A DNA stretch of 64,000 bases from Uranotaenia lowii (GCF_029784155.1 NC_073692.1:322769906-322833905); one strand, 5' to 3'. Positions 22,532 through 34,847 are shown, counted from the stretch's first letter. Made by a program: numbers and translations. The notes: generated by a model from the letters alone, not told the origin.

Positions 22532-24148
22532 ATTTTTTTCAAGATGTTTACACAACCCGTAATGAAGAGGATCGAGATTATGATTATTTCTCGTATCTCC
22601 CTGAATCTTCATTAAATATCACTGTTGATAATGTATCACCCAACGAAATTTTGAATTCTTTAAACACCTTAGACGCCTCTAAAGGGGCAGGTCCTGATGG
22701 ATTGCCGCCAGTATTTTTGAAATCATTATCAAATGAGTTAGTGAAACCCTTGTTTTGGTTTTTCAATTCATCTTTAAAAAGCGGCATACTACCCCCCATT
22801 TGGAAAGAATCGTATTTGGTTCCGATTTTCAAAACCGGCAAAAAGTCAGATGTTAAAAATTATCGTGGAATTGCTATATTATCTTGCATCCCTAAGTTAT
22901 TTGAATCAATAATTAATCAACACATTTTTTTCTCAAGTTAAAAATGCAATCACTACTAAACAACATGGTTTTATTAGTGGACGTTCTACTTCCACCAATT
23001 TACTAAATTTTGTAAATTTCTCGATAAATGCCATAGATGAAGGGAATTATGTTGAAACATTATATACTCATTTTAGCAAAGCATTTGATAGAGTTGATAT
23101 TCCTTTATTGCTTTTCAAATTATCTAAAATAGGTTTCAATCATAAATTATTAAAGTGGGTTCAGTCATACCTGCACGGAAGAACGCAACAAGTAAGATTT
23201 GAAGGAAATTTGTCGTCTGTTGTGCATGTTACATCCACAGGAGTGCCACAGGGATCCAATCTGGGTCCTTTACTATTCATTTTATTTGTCAATGATGTTG
23301 AACACATTTTAAATCATTTAAATGTTTTAAAATATGCAGACGACATGAAACTTTTCATGGAAATACGTAAACCATCTGATATTGAATCCATCCAAAGAGA
23401 AGTTGATAATTTTTATGTATGGTGTACAAAAAGCTTGCTAGAGATAAACGTTAAAAAATGCATTTCAATCTCATTTACCAAAAAGCGAAATGTAAGACAG
23501 GACACCATCACCATTGGTCAAAAATCTGTTGAAAGATGCAATCAAGTCAGAGACTTAGGAGTCATACTTGATTCTGAACTGACCTTTGTAGAACACTACA
23601 ATAACATAATTTACAAGGCAAGTAATATGCTCGGGTTTATAAAAAGGTTTAGTTTTCAATTCGATGATCACTATACCATCAAAACACTGTATGTAACATA
23701 TGTTAGGCCCCTTCTTGAGTACTGCAGTGTTGTCTGGGCTCCATATCACGGTACACATAAAGACCGCTTTGAGTCAGTACAAAAACAGTTTTTATTATAT
23801 GCTTTACGCAGGTTAGGTTGGAGCTCGTATCAGCTACCTTCGTATGAATCTCGATGTATGTTAATTAAAATAGATAGTCTTGATAAACGACGTGAGTTTG
23901 CAATGTTAGCTTTTATAAATGATGTTATTGGGCAAAGAGTAAATGATGCAAACATTTTAGAAAAACTTAACTTTTATTCTCCCACTCGGTATTTAAGAAA
24001 CAGGAATCTATTCTACATAAATAAACAAAGAACAAACTATGCCCAAAATGGACCTATAAATAAGATCATGATCTGCTATAACAAATACTGCACCATAATT
24101 GATATAACAATGAACAAAAATGAACTGAAGAGAGTGCTTCTATCATAA
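22531..24148 (+). pseudogene. LINE reverse transcriptase, frameshifted, motif A Asp replaced by His
   Basis: RNA-dependent DNA polymerase of the LINE. In order: KGAGPDGLPP, WKESYLVPIFK, NYRGIAILS, QHGFISGRST, motif A, GVPQGSNLGPLLF, YADD (motif C), then LGVILDSELTF and the thumb/C-terminal part ending at 24148. A T7 run at 22925-22931 is one base longer than the frame needs and shifts it; frame 1 before and frame 2 after join there. Motif A reads YTHFSKAFD at about 23066-23092, where the first Asp of TDFSKAFD is expected, so a key catalytic residue is lost. From about 23108 onward the frame is open for 346 codons. It is inactive as it stands. Confidence 0.85.
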
Positions 24149-24222
24149 CATTATACTTATATAGATTTAAGGCAAACATGTAAAACGGTCTACGCAAATG
24201 ATTGACGTCAAATAAATAAATA
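22531..24222 (+). mobile_element. 5'-truncated LINE, Jockey/CR1-like, copy A
   Basis: The segment begins inside the coding linker (reading FFQDVYTTRNEED) and runs through the reverse transcriptase to a stop at 24148. A ~70-bp 3' UTR follows and ends in an AAATAAATAAATA tail near 24222. A simple-repeat tail without poly(A) and the GVPQGS/YADD reverse transcriptase place it in the Jockey/CR1 superfamily; the clade is uncertain. The endonuclease is missing through 5' truncation. Confidence 0.85.
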
Positions 24223-26169
24223 GATGCCAACTCATCAGATTCTGCTGCTGTTTGCGACGAAATTAGAGAACCGATTCGATTTTCAGTGCACATTTTTCAC
24301 TCAAACCCGATCGAAAATTTTAAATATTATGTATTCCAATGATAATTTAGGACTAAGCAAAGAAGAAAATCGATGTACCATGTTATAATCGATCTCTATT
24401 CATGGAAAACTGTACTCCAAAATGTAGAGTCAAACACGTGGTTTTGTTTGCATCTACCGAACAGCACCTTGAAAGGATATTTGAAGTTTAATAAATTTTC
24501 AGTTTATCATAATACAAAAAAAAATCAGTAGTTTTTCATTTATTGATAATTTGAATTCATTCTATCAACAACCCATCTAATCAATGATGAGAGTGTTTTA
24601 GGCAGTCACCTTGGCGTAAAAGCCTATTTTATTTGCTTAATATTTATAACCTAAGTGATGAATAGCCACTATAAAATTTAATTTGATTTTCATTGACGTT
24701 CCATTGAATATCTGGCAATTATTTTGATTTGAGTTATAAGATATTGATTTCCTGAACACATTTGTGTAAGAAAATTTTACTTAGCACTTTCCAAATCTTC
24801 AGAATCTATTTAAATATAGTCGTTGGCATTTTACCCCGCAAGGGCATTTTGGGCAGAATTACCCTACGAAAATTTCTCATATTCTACTAGGTTTAGCAAT
24901 GCACACCGGATCAGCAATACATAAACTTCTGTTAGAATAAAAAGAAGAAAAAATTAAATTTAGTGAAAAGGCTAAAATTTTTATGATTTATTTTAAAATA
25001 GATAGTTTGGTAAATGTGAAAAATTTGAATAAAGGCTTATTTTCTTTCTTTACAGGTATGTGAATTCAGCTTTCCAACACTGACCTTCAAATCAGTTCAA
25101 ATAGTTAAATTTTAATTCCTGAAACTGTTGGTCATATTTTGGCCATAAACAAATGGTAAGTTCTAAATATGATTTGAAATTTTGATAGATCTACGCTTAG
25201 CTTGCCAGATTGCCCGTTTTTATCATAGAATATCCAAATAATCAATGTTTAAACTTTGAAAAGTATAAGTCCGAACCGGTTTGTTGAAAATCTTGGAATA
25301 AGATCAGTTTTCCTTTATTAGTTCAGTTCTTTAAAAATGTTACTTTATCAGCAATATCAGCATATCTAATTTAAAAAAAAAATACGGTGATTAGCTCTGT
25401 ATTAGAGAAAAACTTGTTTGAATTTTTTTATTTTGGCATCAAACCGCAATTTTAATAGCTTAATTTTCGCTCACATTGACCAGTTTGCTATTTTTGACTT
25501 TAAGTTAATATCAAGTAAACATTAATGGAAAAAAAATTGAATTTTGCTGTTTCAAAATTGGCATTAAATACATGTTAAAGTTAAAAATTAAACATTTTTT
25601 CCTAAAATTATTCAACTGAAAATAATATATTTGAATTATTCTGACTCGCTTTATCTTAATTAAAGCCTTAAGAATCAGAGGGAGAAAAGTGCAAAATTCA
25701 TCGCTCTTTAGTTAAGTTTACCAATCAATTATTGCTATTTTCATTTACATCTGGTGCAAAATTTTCAAATACTTTTTTGATTGAATCGAAACTGCTTTGA
25801 ATAAAAATATATATATGATAAAATGAGCACCTTGACAATATTGAAGCGATTTTTCTCTAAATCATCATTGGTTGATTGATTGATTCATTCACTCATTCAT
25901 GATTCTGAGGGCCTCAATGGTAAGTTAGTAGTATGTCATTCTGGGACATTTGGAATCACAATTAAAAACCGATTTTCAATCTACAACAAGAACACAAGCA
26001 CCAAATTTTTAATAAATGCTTAAAAAACTGGATTTACATGTATAATTTTCAGTTGTATATAAGTGTGCATTTATTTGATATAGCACATTTCAGCTGGAAA
26101 ATTTAAGTAATAGTTATACATACTGAAATTTACATGAATTGTGACTCTAAAATATATGTCAGTAAGAGG
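24223..26169. other. AT-rich stretch, one possible element remnant
   Basis: No gene supported. At 24829-24875 the words ACCCCGCAAGGGCATTTTGG and CAGAATTACCCTAC recall the repeated-word ends of the TA-flanked elements, but no partner end is seen. Confidence 0.4.
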
Positions 26170-27239
26170 CAGGATGGCCTCTCATCTGGGGAAGTCGGGA
26201 AATTCAGGAAAAAGTCGGGATTTAAAATCCATCGGGAAAATGCGGGAAAAAGTCGGAAGTTCCTCCGAGAGATCGGGAATTTTCGGCTCAGCTGCTCAAT
26301 ACATTTCAGTGCCAAGACAACTGAAACATTATGAAACTTACACTCAAACCATGTTTCAAAAAATTCAATTTGAAATTTTGAAAAATTTGAGCACATTAAT
26401 AAAATTATAGACTTCCAGTCCATTCTAGAGTCCAGTTATGTTCGAGAGCTATCTTTAAGGAATATGAGACTTTTCCGTTTGTATTTCTTTACGGTATTTA
26501 ACATGTCAGCTTACGGTTAACTTTCATCTCTTTTTTTGTTTGAGTAACGGAATGTCTTAGTTAGAATTCTGATCATCTACTAGTTAAGCACATAATTGAA
26601 ATTACAAGTTACTACACATATGTAATTTAAATTGGAACTCATCGTTCCTCCTGGAACGGGTCGATATCTGCATATGAAGTGAAGTCAGAGATTCATTTTT
26701 TACCTTAAAGAAATTTCTTGAATCGACGAAGCTTTTAATATTGAAAAATTCAACATTTTGAACCTTAAGTGAACTTTTTAACGAATACTTGCTTCAGTTT
26801 TGACTGAATTTGAATCTCATTTACAAAACCTAAAAAGCTTATATGATTGCCGACAGTTAGTTTATTGGATTTGAAACTACTGATTCTGTTCCAATCAATT
26901 CGTATTTTTTTTTTCTTTTTAAGAATTATTTGTACGTTCAACTGTAGTTTCTCGAAAAATGCTGATGAGGTTTTAGTTCGGTCTGCTCGGATTCTGACAA
27001 TTTGTCCTCCTGTTTAACCCTTTAATGGATGACTTTTTTAAAATAAGAACTGCTGATATTGATTCAGTGAAATAATAACATTTTACTGCGAATAACAAAA
27101 CTCAACAGGTTTGAAGTCGTTATTTCGAGTATTTTAAAAGTTATGGCTGATCAGAATTTAAAAATAATTTTTGAAATTCTTAGTTCATTTCACTATGATT
27201 TGGCTAATTTCTTCAAAACCTTATTCATTAGGTCAAGTA

Positions 27240-27545
27240 GGTATGCAGGAGTAAGAAATGTAAACTTGACTTTTTTTGCCCAATTCCCACGAGTGAACTA
27301 TATGTACTCATCAATGAACTTAAAAGTAGCAAAAGTGATCTATATGTACGTTGTACGGGACTTAAGGTACATAAAAGGCACAAAAGTGCTCCGAACGGGA
27401 TTTACTAAGTCACAAAAAGTGCATTGAGGTATTTCAAAACCAAACCACCACTTCGAGTTTTGGTTTCTGTTAGAACAACTTCTGGGTGTGGTCTTGTGGT
27501 TGCGTGTTCAATTCTCACCACGAAGGTTACGTAATTCATAGATCT
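27240..27545 (+). repeat. Dispersed repeat with tRNA-like 3' part, copy 1 (pair of 52262-52560)
   Basis: It matches the reverse complement of 52262-52560 throughout. Shared blocks are TTTTGCCCAATTCCCA, ATGTACTCATYAAYGAACTT, GGGCAC/GGCACAAAAGTGCTC, AAGTCACAAAAAGTGCATTG and CACCACTTCGAGTTTTRGTT. The last ~60 bp (27485-27535) reads GTGTGGTCTTGTGGTTGCGT and TGTTCAATTCTCACCACG, a tRNA-like end. No coding frame. Confidence 0.75.
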
Positions 27546-27849
27546 TGGAAAAAAAAATCAAATTTCTAAGTCATTTGTACACGAATACAAACGTCCCTTG
27601 ATTCATTTGTCTAATGAAAAAGGCTAGCGAAGATACAATTTTGCCACCTGACGTGGAGTAGAGATATCATAGCAAAGCGTTTACGTATGAAGAAATTTTG
27701 AGTAAGACGTTGGATGATCGAGCGTCGTACATTTTTTTATGCCATTCATAAGTCATCTTCACTATCACGAATAATGTCATCATGTATAGTAGTGTTTCTT
27801 AAAATTGAATGGTTTAAGTTTGAGTTTGTTTTTTGCATTGAACCAAATA

Positions 27850-27947
27850 TGGTGACAAAATCGGGACAAAAATGGTTGCAAATTCGGGGGTAGACAAAAA
27901 AGAGGACAAACAAAATCGGTGAACGACAAAATCGGGGAATCACTGTA
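27850..27947. repeat. Repeated GACAAAATCGGG words, possible element end
   Basis: GACAAAATCGG-type words occur at 27854, 27911 and 27925, with GGACAAA variants between. The cluster ends GGGGAATCACTG followed by TA. This resembles one end of an inverted-repeat element built from a repeated word. No matching left end was found. Confidence 0.4.
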
Positions 27948-28113
27948 TTTCTGTTTAATTTTAAACTTTGCGCATTTTCTCATTTGGCTTAGGCTTTTTC
28001 TAAAAGTTCAAATTGACTTTTAAATTGGTTTTCTTGAAAGCGAGATAAAAAAGTGCGCAGTGCAAAAATGCTATGATTTTTTGATTTTGTTAAAAATTTG
28101 TTTTTATTACATT

Positions 28114-28417
28114 ACTAGCTGACCCGGTAAACTCCGTTTTACCTTTAACTTTCAAATCGTTAGAAAATGTTTTACTTCATCTAAACGTCCTTAACTTTTT
28201 CGTGCTCGTAGATCAATTTTCATGAAAATCGTCATAAAATTGTTCGAGTTGTGACCCATTACAAGTTGATTTTGTTTGGGATCCCTCTACTCGAGGCTAT
28301 TTTACAAACCATCTCTGAGCCGAAAAACCCTCGGATACCCAACTTCACTTTATTCCAACCGTCCGTTTATACGTGATGGTATTACAAAGAAAACGCCTTC
28401 ATTTTTTATATACAAGA
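28114..28417 (+). repeat. CTAGCTGACCCGGT-type dispersed repeat
   Basis: It starts CTAGCTGACCCGGTAAACTC and ends near TATATACAAGACTT. The same head occurs at 56717 and, in reverse with changes, at 48222-48233. The head followed by a (C)TTCGTTTCGC-like continuation is common in insect dispersed repeats. Family not assigned. Confidence 0.55.
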
Positions 28418-28540
28418 CTTATTAAAAGTAGGAAACCGATGAATATAACTTTTGATACTGATTTTTGTTTTGTTTTGGAGAATCGGGAATTTCGTGAGAC
28501 CATGCGGAAAAACAATAAATTAAATTGAGTGGCCACCCTG

Positions 28541-29840
28541 GAGATGATTATGTTTAGTTGTTACTGGAAGTGTTTTGTCGAAAGATACAAAAACTACCAA
28601 TAAATTAGAAACTTTTCAATATTAAATGAACTAAGATTTACATTTGGTAAAACTCCAATGATATCATGAATTTTTGTAGTGTGGAGTATGCAAGCTTAAA
28701 AGTTGTTAAAAGATTAAACAGGCAATCCATTCAAAACAATTCATAACACCAATATGCGCTAAACTGCCTTAAATCTAAAGCGTTTTGTGGAAATAAGGAA
28801 GAAAAAAAACTGAAACTGCATCTCGCACTATCAACGAGGGAGTTGTACTATTTTCTTTTCTATACTTTTTTCCATGCTTCCATTACCAATGCTTCAAAAG
28901 AACAAAACTATGCCTGCAGGTCTTTGTTAGCGTTTGAAGCCGGCTGAATATTCCCGAGAACAATGTTGAATGAGGAAAAAAAGTTAGGAAAAAAACGTTT
29001 CGTTTTACTTGTTTCTCGAGTAGTGCAGCATTATTCAGGTGAGAAGAGAACGCCCGTGAGTAGTCCTACTTGCTTGCTTACTTGCTGAGAAGCACTTGGC
29101 ACAAATTGCCAACAAACTGTGGTGGTTGATGCATTATTCCGTTTGATATACGGAAAAGGAGTTTTATTTTTGTATGGCAGAATTTTTCATATAGGAGTAG
29201 AGACATTATTGAATCAAATTCATGTGAGAATCAGTATCTATAGTTTATGCTCAAGATTTTCTTCCAAATTTTTTGTTTGTAAAACGTACAACCAATGTGA
29301 AGCATTAACAAGCTCCAACATGGAATCCACTGTTGAAATCCTGGAAAGGAACGAATTCCTCCTACCAGTTTTCCGAACCCATTAACACAATTAATTTTTG
29401 CCTTGGCTTTCGGAAAAACGCCCACGCAGAGGTTAAACATTTCCCTGTCATGCCTCCCATCAATATGTAAAATCCTCAACCACCTTCAGCCAACAGAACA
29501 GTTTGTCCTGTGAAAAAATGTCTACCCAACTCGGTATACGACCTCCGGACATCATCAATGTTTTATCAATATTCACGAAACGTTTCTCCGGTGTTGAACA
29601 TGGGTCGCATACATATTTTGAACGAATTTATTTTCTCTGTCAGTTGGGCTAGGATTGACTGACATTTAGAAGAAGAGAAAGGCTTGTTTTCTGAATACTG
29701 TATTTACATTTTTGCTGGAAATGTTACTTTCATTTGTGGAAAAATCTCTTTTTTATTTTATTTTCTTTATAAAAGAAGTTTTAATTTTTATCTTACAGAA
29801 TTTGGACGAACCACCAGCAAGTAGGTAAATTAAGCCATTA
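28541..29840. other. Unannotated stretch
   Basis: No gene or repeat supported. Short frames on both strands at 29119-29479 overlap and lack motifs. Confidence 0.4.
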
Positions 29841-30330
29841 TCAACTTTTGTTGTTTCGATCACTTTCAGCCGGCACCGTTCATCTCAAGACAGAATTCAT
29901 GAAACTGGAAACGCCAAACCACATCACCGTAATTGAATCATCCTTCCTCTCCTTCGCACGGTTTTCCTTCCCAAGAAACCGAAAAAAAACTAGCCCCAGT
30001 ATATTTCCGTTCCAGAGAGCGCTGCCAAAGTTGCCGAAAGCCTCATCAAATCCACGCATTTCATTGATCTGGTTATCACGTGGCTAACAGACCAGTTTCC
30101 TTTCTGTGAAGGTGCCAGCAGCAGCGAGCGGTAAATACCTACTCGACGAAATTAGGTAGGTATCTGAAAGTCGATATGCCGTGTCGCGATACAGCGTGGC
30201 GTCGGCGTTATGTTGCTGACGAGCAAACAACCGCAAGTTTTCCCGGATTTGCAACTGGATGCGCGAGTCGAGATAAACTACACCTAGACGCGAATTATGC
30301 AAGTCGGTTGAGGTAATCTATTGAAACCGG
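29841..30330. other. GC-richer unique stretch
   Basis: Composition is higher in GC than the flanks, with a polypyrimidine-AG (TCACTTTCAG) at 29860-29869 that could be a splice acceptor. A 79-codon frame at 29848-30087 has no known motif. It may be old exon or regulatory DNA, but nothing decides this. Confidence 0.25.
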
Positions 30331-31405
30331 AAAGTGCCAAAGCCGCACGTTTCAAGAACTTATCTTGGGGATCGAGTTTCTTTTGAATGTTCGTCAAAAT
30401 ATTAATCTCGTTTCCATTCACAAAATAGAACATGGAAACTGTTCTTTAAATATGTATCAAAACTAACAAAAATGGTGAAATGTAAATTGCAGCTCGATCT
30501 TAAATTTCTCTGAAAACTATTTAATAAGGTATTTCCGTTTAATTTTTTTTCTGATTCGATGCAGAATAAAGCAGATCCTATGTATTATGGCTAAAAATTT
30601 TTAGAAACTACTCATATTCATTATCAGAATATGTCAAAAATGTGTCAGAAATCTTATTTATAGAGTCAATTTTATTTATAAGGGATGAAAGATGAACTTT
30701 AATGTTTCTACAAGTAAATCTCTATTTTTTAATATGATTTTTTTATTTCATTTTGATATGAGGTTTTTATATGTGAGAATAAAAAATCAAAACTTAATTT
30801 GGATTTAATTTTCAAGTTTGATCGTATTAAAAAAGCTGAAATTACGATAAATTTGATCTCTCCGTACTAGGTGTCTAGTGTCCGTCTACATTCAACTTGG
30901 TTACAATTAAAGTTCGTTTTTAATTGTTATACTTAAATTTTTATTTTGAAGATTCAAAGTTTTTCCAGATAACTTAACATGTTATAAAAACTTTGTAAAC
31001 TTTGTAAAATGTGTAAAAGTTACCCAAAAATGGTATTGAACAAATCATATTTGATTTTAAAACTAGGCTGAAAAAAATATCGAGAATATGTTTAACAATT
31101 TTAAAATAAACAAAAACCGAAACTTCTGGATATCAAGATAAACAATTTTGTTAAGACACAGAACCTGTAGGAATTCCGAATTCATCTTAAGAAGATTAAA
31201 GTTTGGACCACTGATTAGTCTTAAGTGCTCCAATGTGTGTTGCTGGAGACAGTTCTGCAAATGTAGTGCTGTAAATGGAGATAGATTAGTGTCTTTCCCA
31301 ATCGAAAAAAAATCAGTGCTTGGTCATTAACAAAAACAGTTAACAAAAAGATTCCAGACTCTCACAAAAATCGGGAGGCAGAAATAATAAGCGCCACCAT
31401 CGAAT
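30331..31405. other. AT-rich stretch without recognisable features
   Basis: No supported gene or repeat. Confidence 0.4.
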
Positions 31406-31882
31406 ATGACGGCAAAAATGGAACTAAACATAGCGAACACTGTTAGCAGAGAAAACTCATGTATTGCAGTTTTTATCACACGATGGAAAACATGTACCAA
31501 ACTAGAGTTTTTAAGCACAGCAATCAAATGCTCCGTTGACAATAACTCATATTTGCACTCGCTCAAATCTTTTGTACCAGAAATGAGGGTGCGCATTATT
31601 TCATACGTAGCGCACTACATGGAACTGCGTTCTGTGTGGATTGTGACATTTGTTCGACATGTCCAATCCAAGTTTCATTTTGTGAACTCAAAGTTAAGAT
31701 ATTGCGATCCAAATACGAGACTAGGTTTTTTGCCTGTTACAACCAAAGAAGAAGTTGCAAAAATTCAATGCCTATTTAGCAACTCTGTGTGCCAAAAATG
31801 CGCTGAAATGTGTACTGTGCCAAAGGTGATATCTTTGAAAAAGCATTACTGGCATAAGGACTCGAGCTCCAAACCAAAATAA
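31406..31882 (+). CDS. Unrecognised 158-codon frame
   Basis: ATG at 31406, stop at 31880-31882. This is the longest frame in the window outside the retrotransposons, in sequence slightly richer in GC than its flanks. The C-terminal third has clustered Cys and His (CLFSNSVCQKCAEMC, then HYWHK), which hints at metal binding, but the spacing matches no finger I know. There is no signal peptide or membrane segment, and no upstream start context or poly(A) signal that I can tie to it. It may be chance, or an exon of a degraded gene or transposon. Function unknown. Confidence 0.2.
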   Translation: MTAKMELNIANTVSRENSCIAVFITRWKTCTKLEFLSTAIKCSVDNNSYLHSLKSFVPEMRVRIISYVAHYMELRSVWIVTFVRHVQSKFHFVNSKLRYCDPNTRLGFLPVTTKEEVAKIQCLFSNSVCQKCAEMCTVPKVISLKKHYWHKDSSSKPK

Positions 31883-31985
31883 TGCATGACCACTACATTG
31901 AAGCGAAACAAGAAAAACGTTTTACGTTACGTTTTTTCTTGCTATTGGATAATTTATCTGAGAAACACTAAAATTTAAAAAAAAA

Positions 31986-32090
31986 CACACAATGCCGTGG
32001 GGAAATGAGAATCGAACTCACAACATCATATTTAAATCGTCTTGCCAATCCGACACATTAACCAGTATACTAACTGAGAAAATGGAGAAC
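31986..32090 (-). ncRNA. tRNA-like module
   Basis: The minus strand reads TACTGGTTAATGTGTCGGAT (A-box-like) and GAGTTCGATTCTCATTTCCC (B-box-like), followed by about nine T (A run at 31977-31985). It has the same design as the modules at 21279, 22466 and 52262, but the body sequence differs. Confidence 0.5.
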
Positions 32091-32735
32091 GAGGGATATT
32101 TGTCATTGGTTTTCTGCCACCGATCAATCACTAAAAACGCACAACGAAGTCTTCCCGGCGTTTCTCCTCTTAGAAACGGGGAAGGGAACGGGAGTGAAGG
32201 AAACGGGAAAACCATTGAAAGAGAACTGTGTGTTGATTACTGCCTGCCTTACATACACTCGCTACATATTCACAGCTGCTAAAGCTGGGCAGCTTGGCCG
32301 GTGGTTGTTACGCATTACGCATTTCACCGATTAAATCCAAGAGCAGCGAACACTGGACTCCTAAACGATGGACAAAAACTAAATTGACAATTGCAACAGA
32401 CAGATAATTCCCTTGAGAAAGACTACCAAAAATGGTCGAAACGTCGGGCATTTCAAAAGCCAAGTTGTTGAATTGAATCCCTAGTCCGAAAAATAGCCAA
32501 AATTAAAATTATATTTAATAATTAAATTTAAGTATTTTCACAATTGAGAAATCTGATTGCGAGTTACTCAATTTTATGAGACAGTTGCATAAAATTCTTC
32601 AAAATTGAATCAAATTGTTTCAGAGTGCATTTTGCATAGTTTTATATTGTAATTGATTAAAAAAAAACAGAGTGCATCTTGAGTTAAACGTAATTTTTCA
32701 TATACGTTACGATCAATAAACATGGGTATATCGAC
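32091..32735. other. Mixed stretch with a GAAACGTCG-type repeat tail
   Basis: At 32411-32448 the sequence reads CCTTGAGAAAGAC, a short stem-loop (CCAAAAATGG), then TCGAAACGTCGGG. Repeats of the form CTGA-GA...stem...GAAACGTCG occur in arthropod elements. Part of the layout recalls a hammerhead core (CUGANGA-stem-GAAAC), but the first core is altered (CTTGAGAA). No gene is supported. Confidence 0.3.
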
Positions 32736-34659
32736 TACACAGAAAAAAAATCTGAATCCTTAACAACACTGAAATTGAAAACCTGTATCATTACATGACG
32801 TGGAACTCGATTTATTGATGTAAATTTACAAATTAAAAAAAGTTGAATCCTTAACAGCACTGAATTCGTATGACACAAATATTACTTGACACGGAACGCG
32901 ATTATTTGATGTAAATTTACATCACATATGATGTAAATAAAAAGAAGCATCACATACGACGGAATTTTCAGTGCGAATTAAATATTACACGTCTTTAATA
33001 TTTTACATGTCTTTAAATTTTACACGTCTTTTGAAGTTTACAGACGTGGAATATTCAACTCGCACTGAAAATCCCATCATATGTGATGCTTCGTTTTTGT
33101 TACATCATATGTGATGTAATGGAAATAGAAATTTCTTAAAATTACACGACATGGAATGTGATGAGGACATTGAATTTCAATTTAATAGGATCAGACAAAT
33201 TTAAACAAATTGTCAAGTCAAAGTCGTGCACCAAAAAGTATTTTTTAAGCAGTTTTCCCGCGATTAAAGTTCCCAGAGATCTAAGTTATTCAACGTTGGA
33301 TCCGGTCTTCGAGAAAAAATAAAAGTGTGAATGAGACTCCTAAAGCTTAGTTCTTTTAGAAATGGGACAGTTACGAATGCCTGTATCTCAAAAACCATTC
33401 GTTTGAACGAAATACTTTCTATGAAGAAAAAGAAGGCAATGTTATGATCTTTCATGAAAAAATTTGAAAAAAAATATTTACCGTTTTTTGTTAAAGAAAT
33501 TTCTACTTTATTCTTGGTATCTCTCATTGGCCGGCGCACACTTTGTTTAGTCATGGTATTGATCAGTTTCTCCAACTTACACTTCGTAAAATCTATATTT
33601 TAGGTGGCTTCACCTTCCTTCTTCAATTTCTGATACTTTTTGGTCCAATACTTCTCTGGAAACTGGAAACTGGAAGCATTTTAGTGGATACAGTTGTTTC
33701 GAAATGAACAAATTTGATTATTTTTGACCACATTTTTGAACGTTTTTTTTTCGGTACCGGTTTTACAGCTTAAGAGCTTTGGAACTATCAAAAAATGGTT
33801 GTTTGAGGTTGGATTTTAATGAGTCATCACTAGGCAACACTTTCAGCTTATCGGAGAAAATTGTTTTGGACATATCAGCGATCTACCCTTGGTTTTTCGT
33901 TTATTGAAAATTAAAAATGCTGGTATGAGACTTGCATTCCTTGATGATCCTTAACCGTTGTTGCCGATCATCTGCTTCACTCCATTGCTTGATTTGAACT
34001 TTGTGGACATTATTGACAGTGTTTGCATACTTATCCACCACAAAAACTCAGTAATTCTTTGAATAATCAACGGTTTTGTCAGCTATCAATTTGATAATGA
34101 CGAATTTTAAAGGAAACTGTGCAAAATTATTTTTTTCTTTTTCTCTTGCATCGTACATATCTCAAAAACGCATAAATTTTAAATTTTGGAAAAAATTGGT
34201 CAAATAGTACTTTTTACAGGCAACAAAATGTTGTTAAAATTTTTAAAATCCAATAACTAGTTAACGAGCTATTAGCAAATGAAAGTGTCCCATTTCTAAA
34301 AGAACTAAGCTTTATAATATAAAAAATTGTGAGATTAAAAAAATCATTGTCACCAAATGAAATAAACTAAATTAATTACAAAAAGGTTTTATTTTTATTA
34401 TGACATGAGATAATTCCATTATTGAATCATAAATACCAATAAATAAAACAAAACAGATTCCAATTGGAAAGTTTTTCTTCCAATATTCAGTGGTTTTATA
34501 ATTTACATCATTTTTATTTTATATGTTGCCATATTTTACATCATTTTTTATTTTACACGTTGCAACATTCCACTGGCGTGTAATTTCCAACTAGCACTGA
34601 AAACTCCGGCATATATGATGCTTCTTTTTAATTACATCAGATTGTTTTCGTTGTGTGTA
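32736..34659. mobile_element. Inverted-repeat element with ACACA..GAAAA ends, hosting a nested element
   Basis: The left end has ACACAGAAAAAAAATCTGA; the right end, read inward, has ACACACAACGAAAACAATCT. Subterminal palindromes of the ATTACATCATATGTGATGTAA type recur at 32920, 33100 and 34640, and a CAGTGCGA...ACACGTC block is inverted at 32970/33060 and repeated near 34600. No TSD is certain. A separate TA-flanked element (33343-34312) is inserted inside. Confidence 0.5.
33343..34312. mobile_element. TA-flanked inverted-repeat element with perfect 27-bp TIRs
   Basis: TA flanks both ends (33341-33342, 34313-34314). The TIRs are identical over 27 bp, starting AAGCTTAGTTCTTTTAGAAA and ending ATGGGACA. 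The size is 970 bp. On the minus strand, short open pieces occur at 34051-33901 (including QIKQWSEADDRQQRLRIIK) and near 33890-33770 (including FSDKLKVLPSDDS). They could be decayed transposase or captured sequence; I do not recognise them. The TA target and tip fit the Tc1/mariner group. Identical TIRs suggest a fairly recent insertion. Confidence 0.75.
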
Positions 34660-34847
34660 TCTCTGATAAACAAAAAAAAATATCGACTATCTTTGCCATG
34701 AATGAGCGGTAGCAATAAAACCTTCCAATATGGATATACGGTGAGAGTATTGAACGAGTAGAAATCAAATTACATTGTATGACGTTATAACTAATATGGC
34801 GGCATTCGCGTAACATTCATACACCAAATTGTCAAAAGTTATATATA

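Larger units (their letters stand above)
26170..28540. mobile_element. Possible element with CAGGRTGGCCWCTCA ends
   Basis: CAGGATGGCCTCTCA at 26170 faces the reverse complement of CAGGGTGGCCACTCA ending at 28540. Next to the left end are repeated GTCGGGAAA/TCGGGAAT words (26195-26285), and near the right end AATCGGGAATTTC (28484). This is the style of a known insect repeat type. I find no target duplication, so the two ends may belong to separate fragments. Three other repeats are nested between them. Confidence 0.4.

Noticed and set aside
30134..30170. Palindromic TACCTAC/GGTAGGTA pair as a microRNA hairpin
   Set aside because: The stem is only 6-8 bp and the loop has no further pairing.
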